Assembly: GCF_007673095.1 (NCBI RefSeq) | Contig: NZ_VDYZ01000001.1 | Location: 310,001 to 374,000, forward strand | Direction: 5' to 3' | DNA: 64,000 nucleotides | Origin: Corynebacterium glyciniphilum AJ 3170 | Lineage (GTDB): Bacteria; Actinomycetota; Actinomycetes; Mycobacteriales; Mycobacteriaceae | In this document: in pieces, positions 1-8,831 of the stretch | Layout: every line of letters begins with the position of its first letter | How positions within the stretch are numbered: position 1 is the stretch's first letter | Notes under the pieces: model-generated | Databases searched by the model: none | The model's input: the letters and a program-made list of their open reading frames with translations, nothing else | Told to the model about the DNA's origin: nothing | Translations under genes and position numbers: made by a program

Positions 1-100
1 GTTCGTCGCCAACCACTCCTTCGCGTGGTTCGCCCTCTGGCGGATCCCGGTGGGTGTCGCCGTGCTGATTCTCCTGGCGACCGGAACCATCAACGCCTGA
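1..100 (+). CDS. uppP: Undecaprenyl-diphosphatase, C-terminal end (partial)
   Basis: Only the last 32 codons and the TGA stop are inside the window. They encode a hydrophobic tail containing FALWRIPVGVAVLILLATG, which fits the last membrane helix of undecaprenyl-diphosphatase, the enzyme that recycles the C55 lipid carrier for cell-wall synthesis. uppP directly upstream of mshC is the usual corynebacterial order and supports the name. With so little sequence, another polytopic membrane protein cannot be excluded. Confidence 0.6.
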   Translation, partial: FVANHSFAWFALWRIPVGVAVLILLATGTINA

Positions 101-138
101 CGGACGGACCGGTGGGCAGGCGCCACCGTTCCGGTGAC

Positions 139-144
139 TAGAAT
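139..144 (+). promoter_or_regulatory. -10 box of mshC promoter, probably leaderless
   Basis: TAGAAT ends eight bases before the mshC ATG at 153, so transcription would start at or within a few bases of the start codon. No clear ribosome binding site precedes the ATG. No convincing -35 box was seen. Confidence 0.5.
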
Positions 145-152
145 CAGGCCCC

Positions 153-1448
153 ATGCGTTCATGGTCCACCCCCGACGTCCCCGCACTGGCGGGTGACGGT
201 GTTCCCCTCACACTCCACGACACTGCCGCCGACCGCGTGCTACCGGTCGACACCGGCCTTCTGACCGGTACGGGGGAGGTGGGGGTCTATGTCTGCGGCA
301 TCACCCCCTACGACTCCACCCATCTCGGTCACGCCGCGACCTACGTCACCTTCGACCTGGTGATCCGTCAGTTGCTCGACAACGGGCACGGCGTGCACTA
401 CGTCCAGAACATCACCGACGTCGACGATCCGCTGTTCGAACGTGCCGAACGCGACGGAGTCGACTGGCGTGACCTCGGGGCGGGTCAGATCGACCTATTC
501 CGCTCCGACATGGAGGCACTCTCCGTCCTCCCACCCCGCGACTACGTCGGCGCGATGGAGTCCGTGGACGAGGTCATCGACATGGTGGACCGGCTACTCA
601 CCGCCGGCGCCGCCTACCGGATGGACGACGAGTTCCCGGACATCTACGTCGACTACACCTTCACCGAGCAGTTCGGGTACGAGTCCCGCTACGACGAGGA
701 GACGATGAGCCGCTTCTTCGCCGAGCGTGGCGGGGACCCGGAGCGTCCCGGAAAACGCCACCCGATGGACGCGCTGGTGTGGCGTGCCCACCGGGACGGT
801 GAACCCGCCTGGGATTCACCGTTCGGCCCCGGGCGCCCCGGATGGCACGTCGAGTGCTCCGCGATCGCCACCAACCGGCTGGGGACGTCCTTCGCGATCC
901 AGGGCGGTGGCAGCGACCTGCGGTTCCCGCACCACGAGTTCTCCGCCGCGCACGCCGAGGCCGCCCACGGTGTCGACCGGATGGCCGGTCACTACGTGCA
1001 CACCGGCATGATCGGTCTGGACGGCACGAAGATGAGCAAGTCGCTGGGCAATCTGGTGTTCGTGTCGCGGTTGACCGCCGACGGCCACGACCCCTCCGCG
1101 GTGCGGCTGGGGCTGTACGAGGAGCACTACCGGCACGACCGCGACTGGTCCGCAGACGTCCTGGAACGGGCTGAACAGCGACTGGACCGGTGGCGTCGGG
1201 CGGCCGTGGCGGCCGGGCAGCTTCCGCAGTCCCGTGTCGAGCACCTTGTCGCCGACGTCCGGTCGGCTCTGGCGGACGACCTGGACACCCCGCGTGCCGT
1301 GGCGTTGATCGACGCCTGGAGTGACAGCGTCACGGCCGGGGACGGTACCGCCACCTCCCGAGGGGGCGCAGACACCGCGCCGGCCGACGGTTCTGCCGGT
1401 GCCACGCTGCGCACCCTGTGCGCCTCCCTGCTGGGGGTGGCACTGTGA
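153..1448 (+). CDS. mshC: L-cysteine:1D-myo-inositol 2-amino-2-deoxy-alpha-D-glucopyranoside ligase
   Basis: MshC joins cysteine to GlcN-inositol in an ATP-dependent step of mycothiol biosynthesis, in the cytoplasm. The 431-residue protein starts with the typical [10 protein letters not shown]. It has the class-I synthetase nucleotide motif [11 protein letters not shown] at 51-61 and KMSKS at 293-297. Candidate zinc ligands are Cys48 (YVCGITPYD), the Cys of [10 protein letters not shown] and the His pair in [10 protein letters not shown]. This cysteinyl-tRNA-synthetase-like fold without the tRNA-binding C-terminus is what separates MshC from CysS. The last bases overlap the next gene in a GTGA coupling. 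Mycothiol is specific to Actinobacteria, so the gene also anchors the taxonomy. Confidence 0.95.
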   Translation: MRSWSTPDVPALAGDGVPLTLHDTAADRVLPVDTGLLTGTGEVGVYVCGITPYDSTHLGHAATYVTFDLVIRQLLDNGHGVHYVQNITDVDDPLFERAERDGVDWRDLGAGQIDLFRSDMEALSVLPPRDYVGAMESVDEVIDMVDRLLTAGAAYRMDDEFPDIYVDYTFTEQFGYESRYDEETMSRFFAERGGDPERPGKRHPMDALVWRAHRDGEPAWDSPFGPGRPGWHVECSAIATNRLGTSFAIQGGGSDLRFPHHEFSAAHAEAAHGVDRMAGHYVHTGMIGLDGTKMSKSLGNLVFVSRLTADGHDPSAVRLGLYEEHYRHDRDWSADVLERAEQRLDRWRRAAVAAGQLPQSRVEHLVADVRSALADDLDTPRAVALIDAWSDSVTAGDGTATSRGGADTAPADGSAGATLRTLCASLLGVAL

Positions 1449-1843
1449 GCGCCTCCGACGACAACAGCTTCGCGGCGGCCACCGACGCCGCCCGGCATGA
1501 GTTCATCGAGAATCTGTCCTCGATGGCCACGGGGAGCTACCTGCGGGACGAGGACAGGGAGTTCTGGGAGGCTCCTTTCCCCACCTCTGCGGTGGACGAG
1601 GCCGCCGAGATCCTCCACCGGCTGGTGTCCGGCGTGCGCGCCGACCCGTCCGGTGAGGTCGTCCTGCAGGTGATCTCCGCACACGACGCACTACGGGCCC
1701 TGAGCGACCGGCATGCCGGCGCCGTCTACGAGGACGAGGAGGTCGGGGACTTCCGCAGCCTGGTCACCGTCCTGTGCGAGGAGGTCGGTGCGGACGCCCG
1801 GCAGGTGCTGGACGACCTCGACCGCATCATCGAACAGGAATGA
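1445..1843 (+). CDS. Conserved hypothetical protein coupled to mshC
   Basis: A 132-residue acidic, helix-rich protein starting at a GTG that overlaps the mshC stop (GTGA, 1445-1448), so it is probably translationally coupled. It has no signal peptide, membrane segment or cysteine pair. The C-terminal half ([20 protein letters not shown]) looks like a small helical bundle. I do not recognise the family. An upstream ATG at 1418 exists, but it would overlap mshC by 31 bases and has no ribosome binding site. The context points to co-expression with mycothiol synthesis, but no function can be assigned. Confidence 0.75.
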   Translation: MSASDDNSFAAATDAARHEFIENLSSMATGSYLRDEDREFWEAPFPTSAVDEAAEILHRLVSGVRADPSGEVVLQVISAHDALRALSDRHAGAVYEDEEVGDFRSLVTVLCEEVGADARQVLDDLDRIIEQE

Positions 1844-1856
1844 CCTGCTCCGGCCG

Positions 1857-2678
1857 CTAACCGAACTTCTGGAGCAGGAGCGACTGGTTCGTCGAACCGA
1901 TGGGGCCGCGCTCGTCGCACAGCCGCCCGATCGTGAGCCCGGCGCCGTCGGGACCGAAGTTCGCCTCGGCCCGCACGCCGATCCACTCACTGACAGGAAG
2001 GCGGTGGAGGGACACCGTGAGGTCGGTGTTCATGAACAGCCACTCCTTCGGGTCCAGGACACGGTCCGTCCCGTTGGCGACGTCCGCCACGGACATCAGC
2101 CGGCTCCACGGCGTGTCGTCGACACCGGCCACCACCGACATCCTGCTGCGTACCCACAACTGCCCCGGGGCCGGACGGATGTCGAGTGACGCGGTGTACG
2201 GTCCGGGCCATGCCGTGAGGAACGGTGTGTCCGGGTCCGGGGCACTGGAGTCGCTCAGCGGCACCAGGTCGGCCGCACTGGGCACGTCGGGGTTCTCCAG
2301 TTCCGTGGTGTCGTGGGTACGCACCCACCAGGCGCTGCCACGGACGACTTCACGTCCGGCGTCGTCCCTGACGACAGCTTCGAGGTAGCAGATGCGGCGT
2401 CCGGGCCGCACGATCCGGGCGGTGGCGTGGAGCCGTGCCACCGGCACCGCACCGAACAGCTCGGTGGTCACCCGGACCAGACGACCGCCCTCCGGGGCGA
2501 TGCGTTCGATGGCGTGGGTGACCAGTGCCGACGGGGGAGCGCCGTGCTGCAGGTCCGGTCCCCACGGGCTCACCGTGTGTTCTGTGGCCGTGTATTCGGT
2601 CCACACGGTCCCGGAGTCGTCGGTGGAGGATACGCCCTGCAGGAAGTAGGCGTCGGAGTCGCTGGTGATGAAGCTCAT
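1857..2678 (-). CDS. Acyl-CoA thioesterase family protein (double hotdog, 4HBT_3-like)
   Basis: A 273-residue protein of the TesB-like double-hotdog superfamily, which hydrolyses acyl-CoA thioesters. The N-terminal hotdog carries GPDLQHGAPPSALVTHAIER, and the C-terminal hotdog carries the family pattern SLHRLPVSEWIGV followed by GPDGAGLTIGRL and the terminal QSLLL. The start is the ATG at 2678, eight bases after a TAAGAT box; a longer upstream frame would run through the divergent HAD gene. It converges on the mshC-linked small gene with 13 bases between stops. The substrate is unknown. A second member of the same family lies at 43748-44572. Confidence 0.8.
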   Translation of the reverse strand: MSFITSDSDAYFLQGVSSTDDSGTVWTEYTATEHTVSPWGPDLQHGAPPSALVTHAIERIAPEGGRLVRVTTELFGAVPVARLHATARIVRPGRRICYLEAVVRDDAGREVVRGSAWWVRTHDTTELENPDVPSAADLVPLSDSSAPDPDTPFLTAWPGPYTASLDIRPAPGQLWVRSRMSVVAGVDDTPWSRLMSVADVANGTDRVLDPKEWLFMNTDLTVSLHRLPVSEWIGVRAEANFGPDGAGLTIGRLCDERGPIGSTNQSLLLQKFG

Positions 2679-2686
2679 GGTGTGCG

Positions 2687-2696
2687 ATCTTATCGA
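2687..2696. promoter_or_regulatory. Overlapping divergent -10 elements, thioesterase/HAD
   Basis: The minus strand has TAAGAT (2687-2692) eight bases before the thioesterase ATG. The plus strand has TATCGA (2691-2696), a weak -10 candidate, seven bases before the HAD ATG at 2704. The two start codons are only 25 bases apart, so both transcripts would be leaderless and could interfere with each other. Confidence 0.4.
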
Positions 2697-2703
2697 GCCG
2701 GGC

Positions 2704-3408
2704 ATGATGGCAGGGATGAGGGCGATACTCTGGGACATGGACGGCACACTCGTCGACACCGAACCACGGTGGGGCGAGGCGACATACGCGATGGCTGCGG
2801 CCATGGGACGCGAGCTGACCCCCGAGGTACGGGCGGCGACGGTCGGGGGCACCGCCGACGGGACGGTGCGCCTGTGCGCGGAGTGGGCGGGGCTCGATCC
2901 CACCGATGACGAGGTCGAGGGCTGGATCAGGTGGCTCTACGACCGGGTCTCGGTCCTGTTCGCACAGGGGCTCGAACTGTTGCCCGGCGTCCCGGGCCTG
3001 CTGGCGGAGGGCAGTGCCTCCGGCGTTCGGATGATGGTCGTGACCAACACCTTCCGGTCCCTGACCGACCAGGCTCTCGAGACCATCGGTGCGGACGCGT
3101 TCGTCGGTTCGATCTGCGGTGACGAGGTCTCCGCGGGTAAACCCGACCCCACCTGTTATCTCACCGCCGCTGACCGGCTGGGCGTCGCACCTGACGACTG
3201 CCTGGTGCTCGAGGACTCCACCAACGGCATGACGGCAGCGGTACGGGCCGGGTGCCGGGTCGTCGGGCTCCCCGCCGCCGACACCGAGGTTCCGGCAGGT
3301 GCGGTGCCGGTGACCGCACTGCGTGGGGGATCCACGGGCCTGGACGGTCTGGGCATCGCTGACCTGCAGGGGTTCTGGGAACACCTGGGGCGTAGCCGCG
3401 TAGGGTGA
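2704..3408 (+). CDS. HAD-family phosphatase (beta-phosphoglucomutase-like)
   Basis: A cytoplasmic HAD superfamily hydrolase of 234 residues. Motif I is DMDGTLVDTEP near the N-terminus, motif II is VVTNTF, the motif III Lys is in SAGKPDPTCY, and motif IV is LVLEDSTNGMTAAV with the acidic pair. A helical cap lies between motifs I and II, as in the phosphoglucomutase/phosphatase subfamily. The substrate is unknown; being just upstream of hisE does not make it a histidine enzyme. Starts at 2704, 2707 and 2716 are all possible; 2704 is chosen because it follows a weak -10-like box. The gene runs in the same direction as hisE-hisG. Confidence 0.85.
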   Translation: MMAGMRAILWDMDGTLVDTEPRWGEATYAMAAAMGRELTPEVRAATVGGTADGTVRLCAEWAGLDPTDDEVEGWIRWLYDRVSVLFAQGLELLPGVPGLLAEGSASGVRMMVVTNTFRSLTDQALETIGADAFVGSICGDEVSAGKPDPTCYLTAADRLGVAPDDCLVLEDSTNGMTAAVRAGCRVVGLPAADTEVPAGAVPVTALRGGSTGLDGLGIADLQGFWEHLGRSRVG

Positions 3409-3441
3409 CCGCATCACCGCGTCGGTGCAGGATGTGACAGA

Positions 3442-3714
3442 ATGAGTGCCGTGAAGAACTTCGACTCCCTGTTTGAGGAACTGTCCCAGCGTGCCGCGGA
3501 ACGTCCCGCCGGCTCCGGCACCGTGGAGGCACTCGATGCCGGGGTGCATTTCCAGGGCAAGAAGATCGTCGAAGAGGCCGGCGAGGTCTGGCTGGCAGCG
3601 GAGTACCAGTCCGACGAGGAGCTCTCCGAGGAGATCTCGCAGCTGATCTACTGGCTTCAGGTCGTCATGGTCGGCCGCGGGCTGAATCCGTCCGACATCT
3701 ACAAGTTCCTCTGA
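3442..3714 (+). CDS. hisE: Phosphoribosyl-ATP pyrophosphatase
   Basis: HisE hydrolyses phosphoribosyl-ATP to phosphoribosyl-AMP and pyrophosphate, the second step of histidine biosynthesis. At 90 residues it has the normal length for a stand-alone enzyme. It shows the MazG-like four-helix pattern with the metal-binding [11 protein letters not shown] and a later acidic segment, [14 protein letters not shown]. The start is ATG 3442; a GTG three codons later is an alternative. It lies 11 bases before hisG and is probably in one operon with it, the usual actinobacterial arrangement. Confidence 0.95.
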   Translation: MSAVKNFDSLFEELSQRAAERPAGSGTVEALDAGVHFQGKKIVEEAGEVWLAAEYQSDEELSEEISQLIYWLQVVMVGRGLNPSDIYKFL

Positions 3715-3725
3715 GGGGTCCTGCT

Positions 3726-4619
3726 GTGACTGTGTCTGAATCTTCGTCGTCTGCTGCCGGAAACCAGCCCGACCTGCTGCGTGTCGCCGTCCCGAACAAG
3801 GGCTCACTGTCCGAGACCGCCACGGAGATCCTCTCCGAGGCCGGATACCCGGGCCGTGGCGACTCGAAGTCGCTCACCGTCGTCGACGCCGACAACGGTG
3901 TCGAGTTCTATTTCCTGCGCCCGAAGGACATCGCGATCTACGTGGCCAGCGGCCACCTGGACATGGGCATCACCGGCCGCGACCTCGCCGCCGACACCCG
4001 CGAGGAGACCGAGGAACTGCTCGAACTCGGCTTCGGCGACTCCACGTTCCGTTATGCCGCCCCCGCCGACGAGGACTGGACCGTGGAGGCCCTGGAGGGA
4101 CGCCGCATCGCCACGTCCTACCCGAACCTGGTGCGCCGTGACCTGGCGGCACGCGGTATCGACGCCACCGTCGTGCGGTTGGACGGTGCCGTGGAGATCT
4201 CCATCCGTCTGGGCGTGGCGGACGCCATCGCCGACGTGGTGTCGACGGGACGCACTCTCCGGCAGCAGGGCCTGCGGCCGTTCGGTGATCCGGTGATCAG
4301 CTCCACCGCAGTGGTGGTGGGCCGCCGGGGGGCTTCCGTCGATGAACGCCAGCAGGTGCTGCTCAAGCGGATCGAGGGCATCCTGCACGCACGCAACTAC
4401 GTGATGCTCGACTACAACTGCTCGCGTGACATCCTCGACAGCGTCGCGGCGATCACCCCCGGCCTCTCGGCACCGACAGTCTCGCCCCTGGCCCAGGACA
4501 ACTGGGTGGCTGTGCGGGCGATGGTTCCCCGCCGGGACGCCAACACACTGATGGACAATCTCTCGGCACTGGGTGCCGAAGCCATCCTCGCCAGCGACAT
4601 CCGCATCGCGCGTATCTGA
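3726..4619 (+). CDS. hisG: ATP phosphoribosyltransferase (long form)
   Basis: HisG condenses ATP and PRPP in the first, feedback-controlled step of histidine synthesis. The 297-residue protein is the long form: a periplasmic-binding-like catalytic part starting at [13 protein letters not shown], the PRPP-binding segment [13 protein letters not shown], and a C-terminal ACT-like domain (roughly 215-297) ending in [19 protein letters not shown], which is the histidine-sensing part in this family. The start is GTG 3726, seven bases after a GAGGGG ribosome binding site inside the hisE-hisG gap. No HisZ partner is needed for this form. Confidence 0.95.
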   Translation: MTVSESSSSAAGNQPDLLRVAVPNKGSLSETATEILSEAGYPGRGDSKSLTVVDADNGVEFYFLRPKDIAIYVASGHLDMGITGRDLAADTREETEELLELGFGDSTFRYAAPADEDWTVEALEGRRIATSYPNLVRRDLAARGIDATVVRLDGAVEISIRLGVADAIADVVSTGRTLRQQGLRPFGDPVISSTAVVVGRRGASVDERQQVLLKRIEGILHARNYVMLDYNCSRDILDSVAAITPGLSAPTVSPLAQDNWVAVRAMVPRRDANTLMDNLSALGAEAILASDIRIARI

Positions 4620-4663
4620 GACCACACCACGAGTCGACCACACCACGAAAGGTTCGGACCACC

Positions 4664-6184
4664 ATGACTGTTCCCGAGTACCACCCCGAGTCCACGCCTG
4701 TCACCTCCTCGACGCAGTTGATCACGGCGGCCGAGACCCATTCGCTCAGCGCCCACGCCTCCGACAGCTTCCGTACGGAGGAGGACCTGCTGGGCACGAT
4801 GCAGGTCCCTGAGCACGCCTACTACGGGATCCACGCGTTGCGCGCCGTGGACAACTTCCAGATCTCCCGGACGACCCTCAACCAGCTGCCCGAGTTCATC
4901 CGTGGGATGGTGCAGGTGAAGAAGGCTGCGGCGATCGCCAACCAGCGGTTGCACGCCCTGCCGCGGGAGAAGGCGGAAGCCATCGTCTGGGCCTGTGACC
5001 AGATCCTCGTGGAGCACCGGTGCATGGACCAGTTCCCGATCGACGTCTACCAGGGCGGTGCGGGCACCTCGACGAACATGAACGTCAACGAGGTCGTCGC
5101 GAATCTCGCCCTGGAGTACCTGGGGGAGGACAAGGGCCGCTACGACATCATCAACCCCAATGACGACGTCAACATGAGCCAGTCCACCAATGACGCGTAC
5201 CCGACCGGTTTCCGTCTGGGCATCCACACCGCCTTCCAGGATTTGATCCGCCACCTCAGCGCACTGGAGCGGGCGTTCTCCAACAAGGGCGACGAGTTCC
5301 GCGACGTGATCACCATGGGACGCACACAGCTGCAGGACGCGGTGCCGGTGAGTCTCGGTGACGAGCTCACGGCCTTCGCCCAGAACCTCTCCGAGGAGCA
5401 GTCACAGCTCAACCGGGCCGCGGACTTCATGCTGGAGGTCAATCTCGGCGGTACGGCGATCGGCACCGGAGTGAACGCCCCTTCCGGGTACCAGCAGCAG
5501 GTCGTCGCAGCGCTGCGCGAGGTCACCGAGCTCAAGGTGCTTGCGGCCAGTGACCTGTTGGAGGCCACCAGCGACACCGGTGCATACGTCAACGCCAGCT
5601 CGGTGGTCAAGCGCGTGGCGATGAAGCTGTCGAAGATCTGCAACGACCTGCGGCTTCTCTCGTCCGGCCCCCGCGCCGGACTGAACGAGATCAACCTGCC
5701 GGAACGTCAGGCGGGGTCGTCGATCATGCCGGCGAAGGTGAATCCGGTGATTCCGGAGGTCGTCAACCAGATCTGCTTCAAGGTCTTCGGCAATGACGTG
5801 ACGATCTCGATGGCTGCCGAGGCGGGCCAGCTCCAGCTCAACGTGATGGAGCCGGTCATCGCCCAGTCACTGTTCGAGTCGATCCGTCTGCTCGCCCGTG
5901 CGTGCACCACGTTGCGGACGTTGTGTGTCGTGGGAATCACCGCCAACGAGGAGGTGTGCCGGTCCTACGTGGAGCACTCCATCGGTATCGTGACCTACCT
6001 CAACCCGCTGATCGGGCACCACAACGGCGACCTGGTGGGCAAGGAGTGCGCCCGTACCGGCAAGTCGGTCCGGGAGGTCGTGCTGGAGCGCGGACTGCTC
6101 GATGCGGAGACGGTCGACCAGGTACTCAGCAAGGAGAACCTGCTGCACCCGGTATGGCGCGGAAAGCTGTACGTCGAGTCCTGA
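4664..6184 (+). CDS. aspA: Aspartate ammonia-lyase (aspartase)
   Basis: AspA interconverts aspartate with fumarate and ammonia. The 506-residue protein carries the fumarase/aspartase signature [11 protein letters not shown] at 351-361, the substrate-binding segments [11 protein letters not shown] and [12 protein letters not shown], and a [19 protein letters not shown] start of the conserved core. About 37 extra residues precede the core; a similar N-terminal extension is, from memory, normal in corynebacterial AspA. A GAAAGG ribosome binding site lies upstream of ATG 4664. Fumarase C is the main alternative, but the EEDLLG and [10 protein letters not shown] pattern favours aspartase. Confidence 0.92.
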   Translation: MTVPEYHPESTPVTSSTQLITAAETHSLSAHASDSFRTEEDLLGTMQVPEHAYYGIHALRAVDNFQISRTTLNQLPEFIRGMVQVKKAAAIANQRLHALPREKAEAIVWACDQILVEHRCMDQFPIDVYQGGAGTSTNMNVNEVVANLALEYLGEDKGRYDIINPNDDVNMSQSTNDAYPTGFRLGIHTAFQDLIRHLSALERAFSNKGDEFRDVITMGRTQLQDAVPVSLGDELTAFAQNLSEEQSQLNRAADFMLEVNLGGTAIGTGVNAPSGYQQQVVAALREVTELKVLAASDLLEATSDTGAYVNASSVVKRVAMKLSKICNDLRLLSSGPRAGLNEINLPERQAGSSIMPAKVNPVIPEVVNQICFKVFGNDVTISMAAEAGQLQLNVMEPVIAQSLFESIRLLARACTTLRTLCVVGITANEEVCRSYVEHSIGIVTYLNPLIGHHNGDLVGKECARTGKSVREVVLERGLLDAETVDQVLSKENLLHPVWRGKLYVES

Positions 6185-6251
6185 ACGGACATCGGGGGTG
6201 ATCCCCAGGGGTCCCCGGACGAGGGTGGCGTCGCCCGCCCTCCCGCCACCA

Positions 6252-6272
6252 GTTAGTTCATGCAGCTAACAT
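6252..6272 (+). promoter_or_regulatory. Promoter of the DUF1266 gene with a small inverted repeat
   Basis: TAACAT (6267-6272) lies seven bases before the GTG start at 6280, fitting a leaderless transcript. The arms GTTAG (6252-6256) and CTAAC (6266-6270) form a short inverted repeat overlapping the -10 box, which could be an operator. The arms are short enough to arise by chance. Confidence 0.35.
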
Positions 6273-6279
6273 TGTCGGT

Positions 6280-7071
6280 GTGACATATCCTGCCGACACC
6301 GCCGCCATGACTGCCCCCACCTACCGCTCCATTCTGCGGGACATCCCCTCGTCCGGACGTGGTCTCCGACTGACCTGGGAGAGCGGCCGCAGCGATGACT
6401 CATCCCGTTCCTGGGGACTGAGCCTGCCACACGGACTGTCGGACGGCCGGGTCGCCAACGGCCCGGCGGAAGCACACCCCCCGAATGCGGGGTTCCAGAA
6501 ACTCTTCGTCGTGGACCCGGGAGAAGCTCACCGCCACCACCTGGCGCGGGTGTTCGGTATCCGTACCGCCCAGGACGTCCTCGACACCGCGTCCGCCCGT
6601 CTCATGGACGCCGGCGACGCGGACTACCGGGAGCACCGGCCCCTCCTGGAAACACTGTGCAGCACCACGGGCCCGGAGCGTCCCGCAGCCCACACCGTGC
6701 TCGGCCCTGTCGACCCCGCGCATCACCACCTGGTCATCCCGTTCCTCCAGGACGGTGCCTCCACGGCACTCCCGGAGACGCCGCCGCAGGACACGACCGC
6801 CTGGGACATCTCGGTTGCGGCGCACCTGCTGTGGTTAGCTCACGGCGGCGGCCTCGTCACCGAAGACCAGTGCTCCGGGATACTGGCCCGCGCCCTCGAC
6901 CTCGCCCAGGCCTCCTGCCCCACGTGGGAGGATTTCGCCGACGGTGTCGTGGTGGGCCGCGCGGTCGCTGACGGGCGTCTGGACGACTCCTGCATCCGCT
7001 TCGTCCAGGACATCGCCGTGGTGCTGAACCACCCCGACTCCCCGTGGTTCCGGCTGCCCTTGCGGGCGTAA
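6280..7071 (+). CDS. DUF1266-domain protein
   Basis: A 263-residue cytoplasmic protein. The segment from about residue 165 to 230 has the DUF1266 pattern: WDISVAAHLLWLAHGGGLV, an acidic helix, then CPTWEDFADGVVVGRAVAD. The rest of the protein is not recognisable. There is no signal peptide or membrane helix. The GTG start follows a TAACAT box closely. The sirtuin gene begins nine bases after the stop. DUF1266 proteins occur in several bacterial groups without an established biochemical role, so no function is proposed. Confidence 0.7.
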   Translation: MTYPADTAAMTAPTYRSILRDIPSSGRGLRLTWESGRSDDSSRSWGLSLPHGLSDGRVANGPAEAHPPNAGFQKLFVVDPGEAHRHHLARVFGIRTAQDVLDTASARLMDAGDADYREHRPLLETLCSTTGPERPAAHTVLGPVDPAHHHLVIPFLQDGASTALPETPPQDTTAWDISVAAHLLWLAHGGGLVTEDQCSGILARALDLAQASCPTWEDFADGVVVGRAVADGRLDDSCIRFVQDIAVVLNHPDSPWFRLPLRA

Positions 7072-7074
7072 CCT
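7069..7074 (+). promoter_or_regulatory. Possible -10 box of the sirtuin gene overlapping a stop codon
   Basis: TAACCT includes the TAA stop of the DUF1266 gene and ends six bases before ATG 7081. The bases between are GAGGGG, which could instead be a ribosome binding site placed too close to work well. Confidence 0.3.
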
Positions 7075-7080
7075 GAGGGG

Positions 7081-8010
7081 ATGCTCCCTGATCTCGTGGC
7101 TCCGGCCCACCGCTCGGCCCTGCGGTCCATCGCCCGCGTGGTCTCCGAGACCACGACGCCGACGTCGCCGGAGGTCGCGCTGTCGTCGGTCGCCGACCAG
7201 CTCCGTCAGTCACCCGCCCTGGTGGTCACCGGTGCCGGGGTGTCCACGGACTCCGGCGTCCCCGACTACCGTGGCCCGTCGGGGTCACTGACGCGGCACC
7301 GGCCGATGACGTTCCAGGAGTTCCGCCATGATCCGGACGCCTCGCACCGCTACTGGGCGCGGTCCTTCGTCGGGTGGCGCCGAATGGCGGCGGCACGCCC
7401 GAACCTCACGCACTTCATTCTCACCGAACTCGAGCAGGCGGGGCTGGTCACCGGGGTCGTCACCCAGAACGTCGACGGCCTCCACGCCGACGCCGGCACC
7501 CGGAACCTGCTCACCCTGCACGGCGACCTCTCACGGGTGATCTGCCTACGGTGCGGCCACCTCGAGGACCGCCGGTCGCTCGACGCCCGGCTGGTGGAGC
7601 ATAACCCCGGCTACCTCGAGAGCATCGACCTGGACCCGTCCCTGGTCAATCCGGACGGCGACGTCACACTCGACGAGGCCCACGTCCGTGAGTTCTCCAT
7701 GGTGGGGTGCCGGCGGTGCGGGTCCGTACTGCTCAAACCGGACGTGGTCTACTTCGGGGAACCGGTGCCGCAGGAACGCAAACAGCGGGCGTCCCGGATG
7801 CTGGCCGAGGCCTCCAGCCTGCTGGTCGTCGGATCGTCGCTGGCGGTGATGAGCGGCTACCGTCTCGTCCTGGACGCACGGAGACAGGGCAAGACCGTCT
7901 CCGTCATCAACGGCGGTCCGGGACGCGCCGACCCCAAGGCCGATGTCGTCTGGCGGACACCGGTCGCCCCGGCGTTCCTCGACCTCGTCGACACCCTGGG
8001 TATCTCCTGA
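7081..8010 (+). CDS. SIR2-family NAD-dependent protein deacylase
   Basis: Sirtuins remove acyl groups from lysine using NAD. In this 309-residue protein the NAD-binding GAGVSTDSGVPDYRG is at 51-65, TQNVDGLH at 128-135, the catalytic His at 147 (LHGD), and a zinc ribbon is built from CLRCG (155, 158) and the later CRRCG pair. A long insertion between the two cysteine pairs (residues about 160-205) and an N-terminal extension of about 40 residues are notable. SSLAVMSGYR and the late NGGPGRADPKADV complete the Rossmann part. It converges on the RecB-like gene with 14 bases between them. Protein targets are unknown. Confidence 0.9.
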   Translation: MLPDLVAPAHRSALRSIARVVSETTTPTSPEVALSSVADQLRQSPALVVTGAGVSTDSGVPDYRGPSGSLTRHRPMTFQEFRHDPDASHRYWARSFVGWRRMAAARPNLTHFILTELEQAGLVTGVVTQNVDGLHADAGTRNLLTLHGDLSRVICLRCGHLEDRRSLDARLVEHNPGYLESIDLDPSLVNPDGDVTLDEAHVREFSMVGCRRCGSVLLKPDVVYFGEPVPQERKQRASRMLAEASSLLVVGSSLAVMSGYRLVLDARRQGKTVSVINGGPGRADPKADVVWRTPVAPAFLDLVDTLGIS

Positions 8011-8024
8011 GGCACGGCCACCGG

Positions 8025-8831
8025 TCAGGCGAATTCCTCCGGCACGCCCGGGTACTCGGGCGGAGTGCCGTTGAAGGCGGGGCATACAGCCTGGAAGGAG
8101 CACCAGCCGCAGAGTTTCGAGGTCTTCGGTGCGAAGTCTCCGCTGCGGGCGTCCCGACCGATCTTCGTCCAGATGTCCCCGAGATCACGCTCCACGTAGT
8201 TGAGCTCTGTGGGGGTGGGGGAGAGCACCATGTCGTCCCGGACCTTCAGGTACATCAGCCGCAGCTGCTCGGGAATGTGGTCGAACATCCGCCACCACAC
8301 CAGGGCGTAGAACCGCATCTGGAACACCGCCTGCGCAGAGAACCGCGGGATCGGTTTCTTGCCCGTCTTGTAGTCGACCACCCGCACCTGACCGGTGGGC
8401 GCGACGTCGACCCGGTCGATGAAGCCACGGACCGGAACCCCGTTCGGCAGAGTGGTGTCCACGAACTTCTCCACCGACTCGGCGTCGAAGCCGGACGGGT
8501 TCTCCATCTGGAAGTAGCCTTTGACCAGCGACCGGGCCTCGACGAGGAAGTCCGTCGTGGATTCCTCGGGCACCAGCTCCTCAAGCTGCGCGTCGGACTC
8601 CTTCATCGCCGTCCAGTGCGGGGTGAGCATCTTCACCGCGGCGGGGTAGGTGCGCTCCTCCCGCGGCAGGCCGTGCAGGTCCTCCAGGACCGCGTGCACC
8701 AGCGTGCCCTTGACCTGGGCGACGGTACTGGGTTCCGGCAGCCGGTCAATCGCCCGCAGGCGGTAGAGCAGCGGGCACTGCCGGTAGTCACCGACGCGCG
8801 ACGGTGACAGGGCGAGGGGACGGCGGGTCAC
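8025..8831 (-). CDS. RecB-family PD-(D/E)XK exonuclease with Fe-S cysteines
   Basis: A 268-residue stand-alone nuclease domain. The catalytic core is visible as GFIDRVDVAPTG then VVDYKTGKKP (the D...D-x-K pattern). Four cysteines, Cys19 and Cys241, 244 and 250 (KLCGWCSFQAVC), match the iron-sulfur staple of AddB/Dna2-like nucleases. The GTG start at 8831 overlaps the stop of the preceding oxidase gene (GTGA), so this is the last gene of a three-gene minus-strand operon. A homologous nuclease gene near trmI and the proteasome locus is also found in mycobacteria. A role in DNA repair is inferred from the family. Confidence 0.85.
   Translation of the reverse strand: MTRRPLALSPSRVGDYRQCPLLYRLRAIDRLPEPSTVAQVKGTLVHAVLEDLHGLPREERTYPAAVKMLTPHWTAMKESDAQLEELVPEESTTDFLVEARSLVKGYFQMENPSGFDAESVEKFVDTTLPNGVPVRGFIDRVDVAPTGQVRVVDYKTGKKPIPRFSAQAVFQMRFYALVWWRMFDHIPEQLRLMYLKVRDDMVLSPTPTELNYVERDLGDIWTKIGRDARSGDFAPKTSKLCGWCSFQAVCPAFNGTPPEYPGVPEEFA

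Noticed and set aside
2350-3807. Minus-strand open frame of 485 codons across HAD, hisE and hisG
   Set aside because: It lies antisense to three clear genes, has no conserved domain, and is rich in residues typical of shadow frames.
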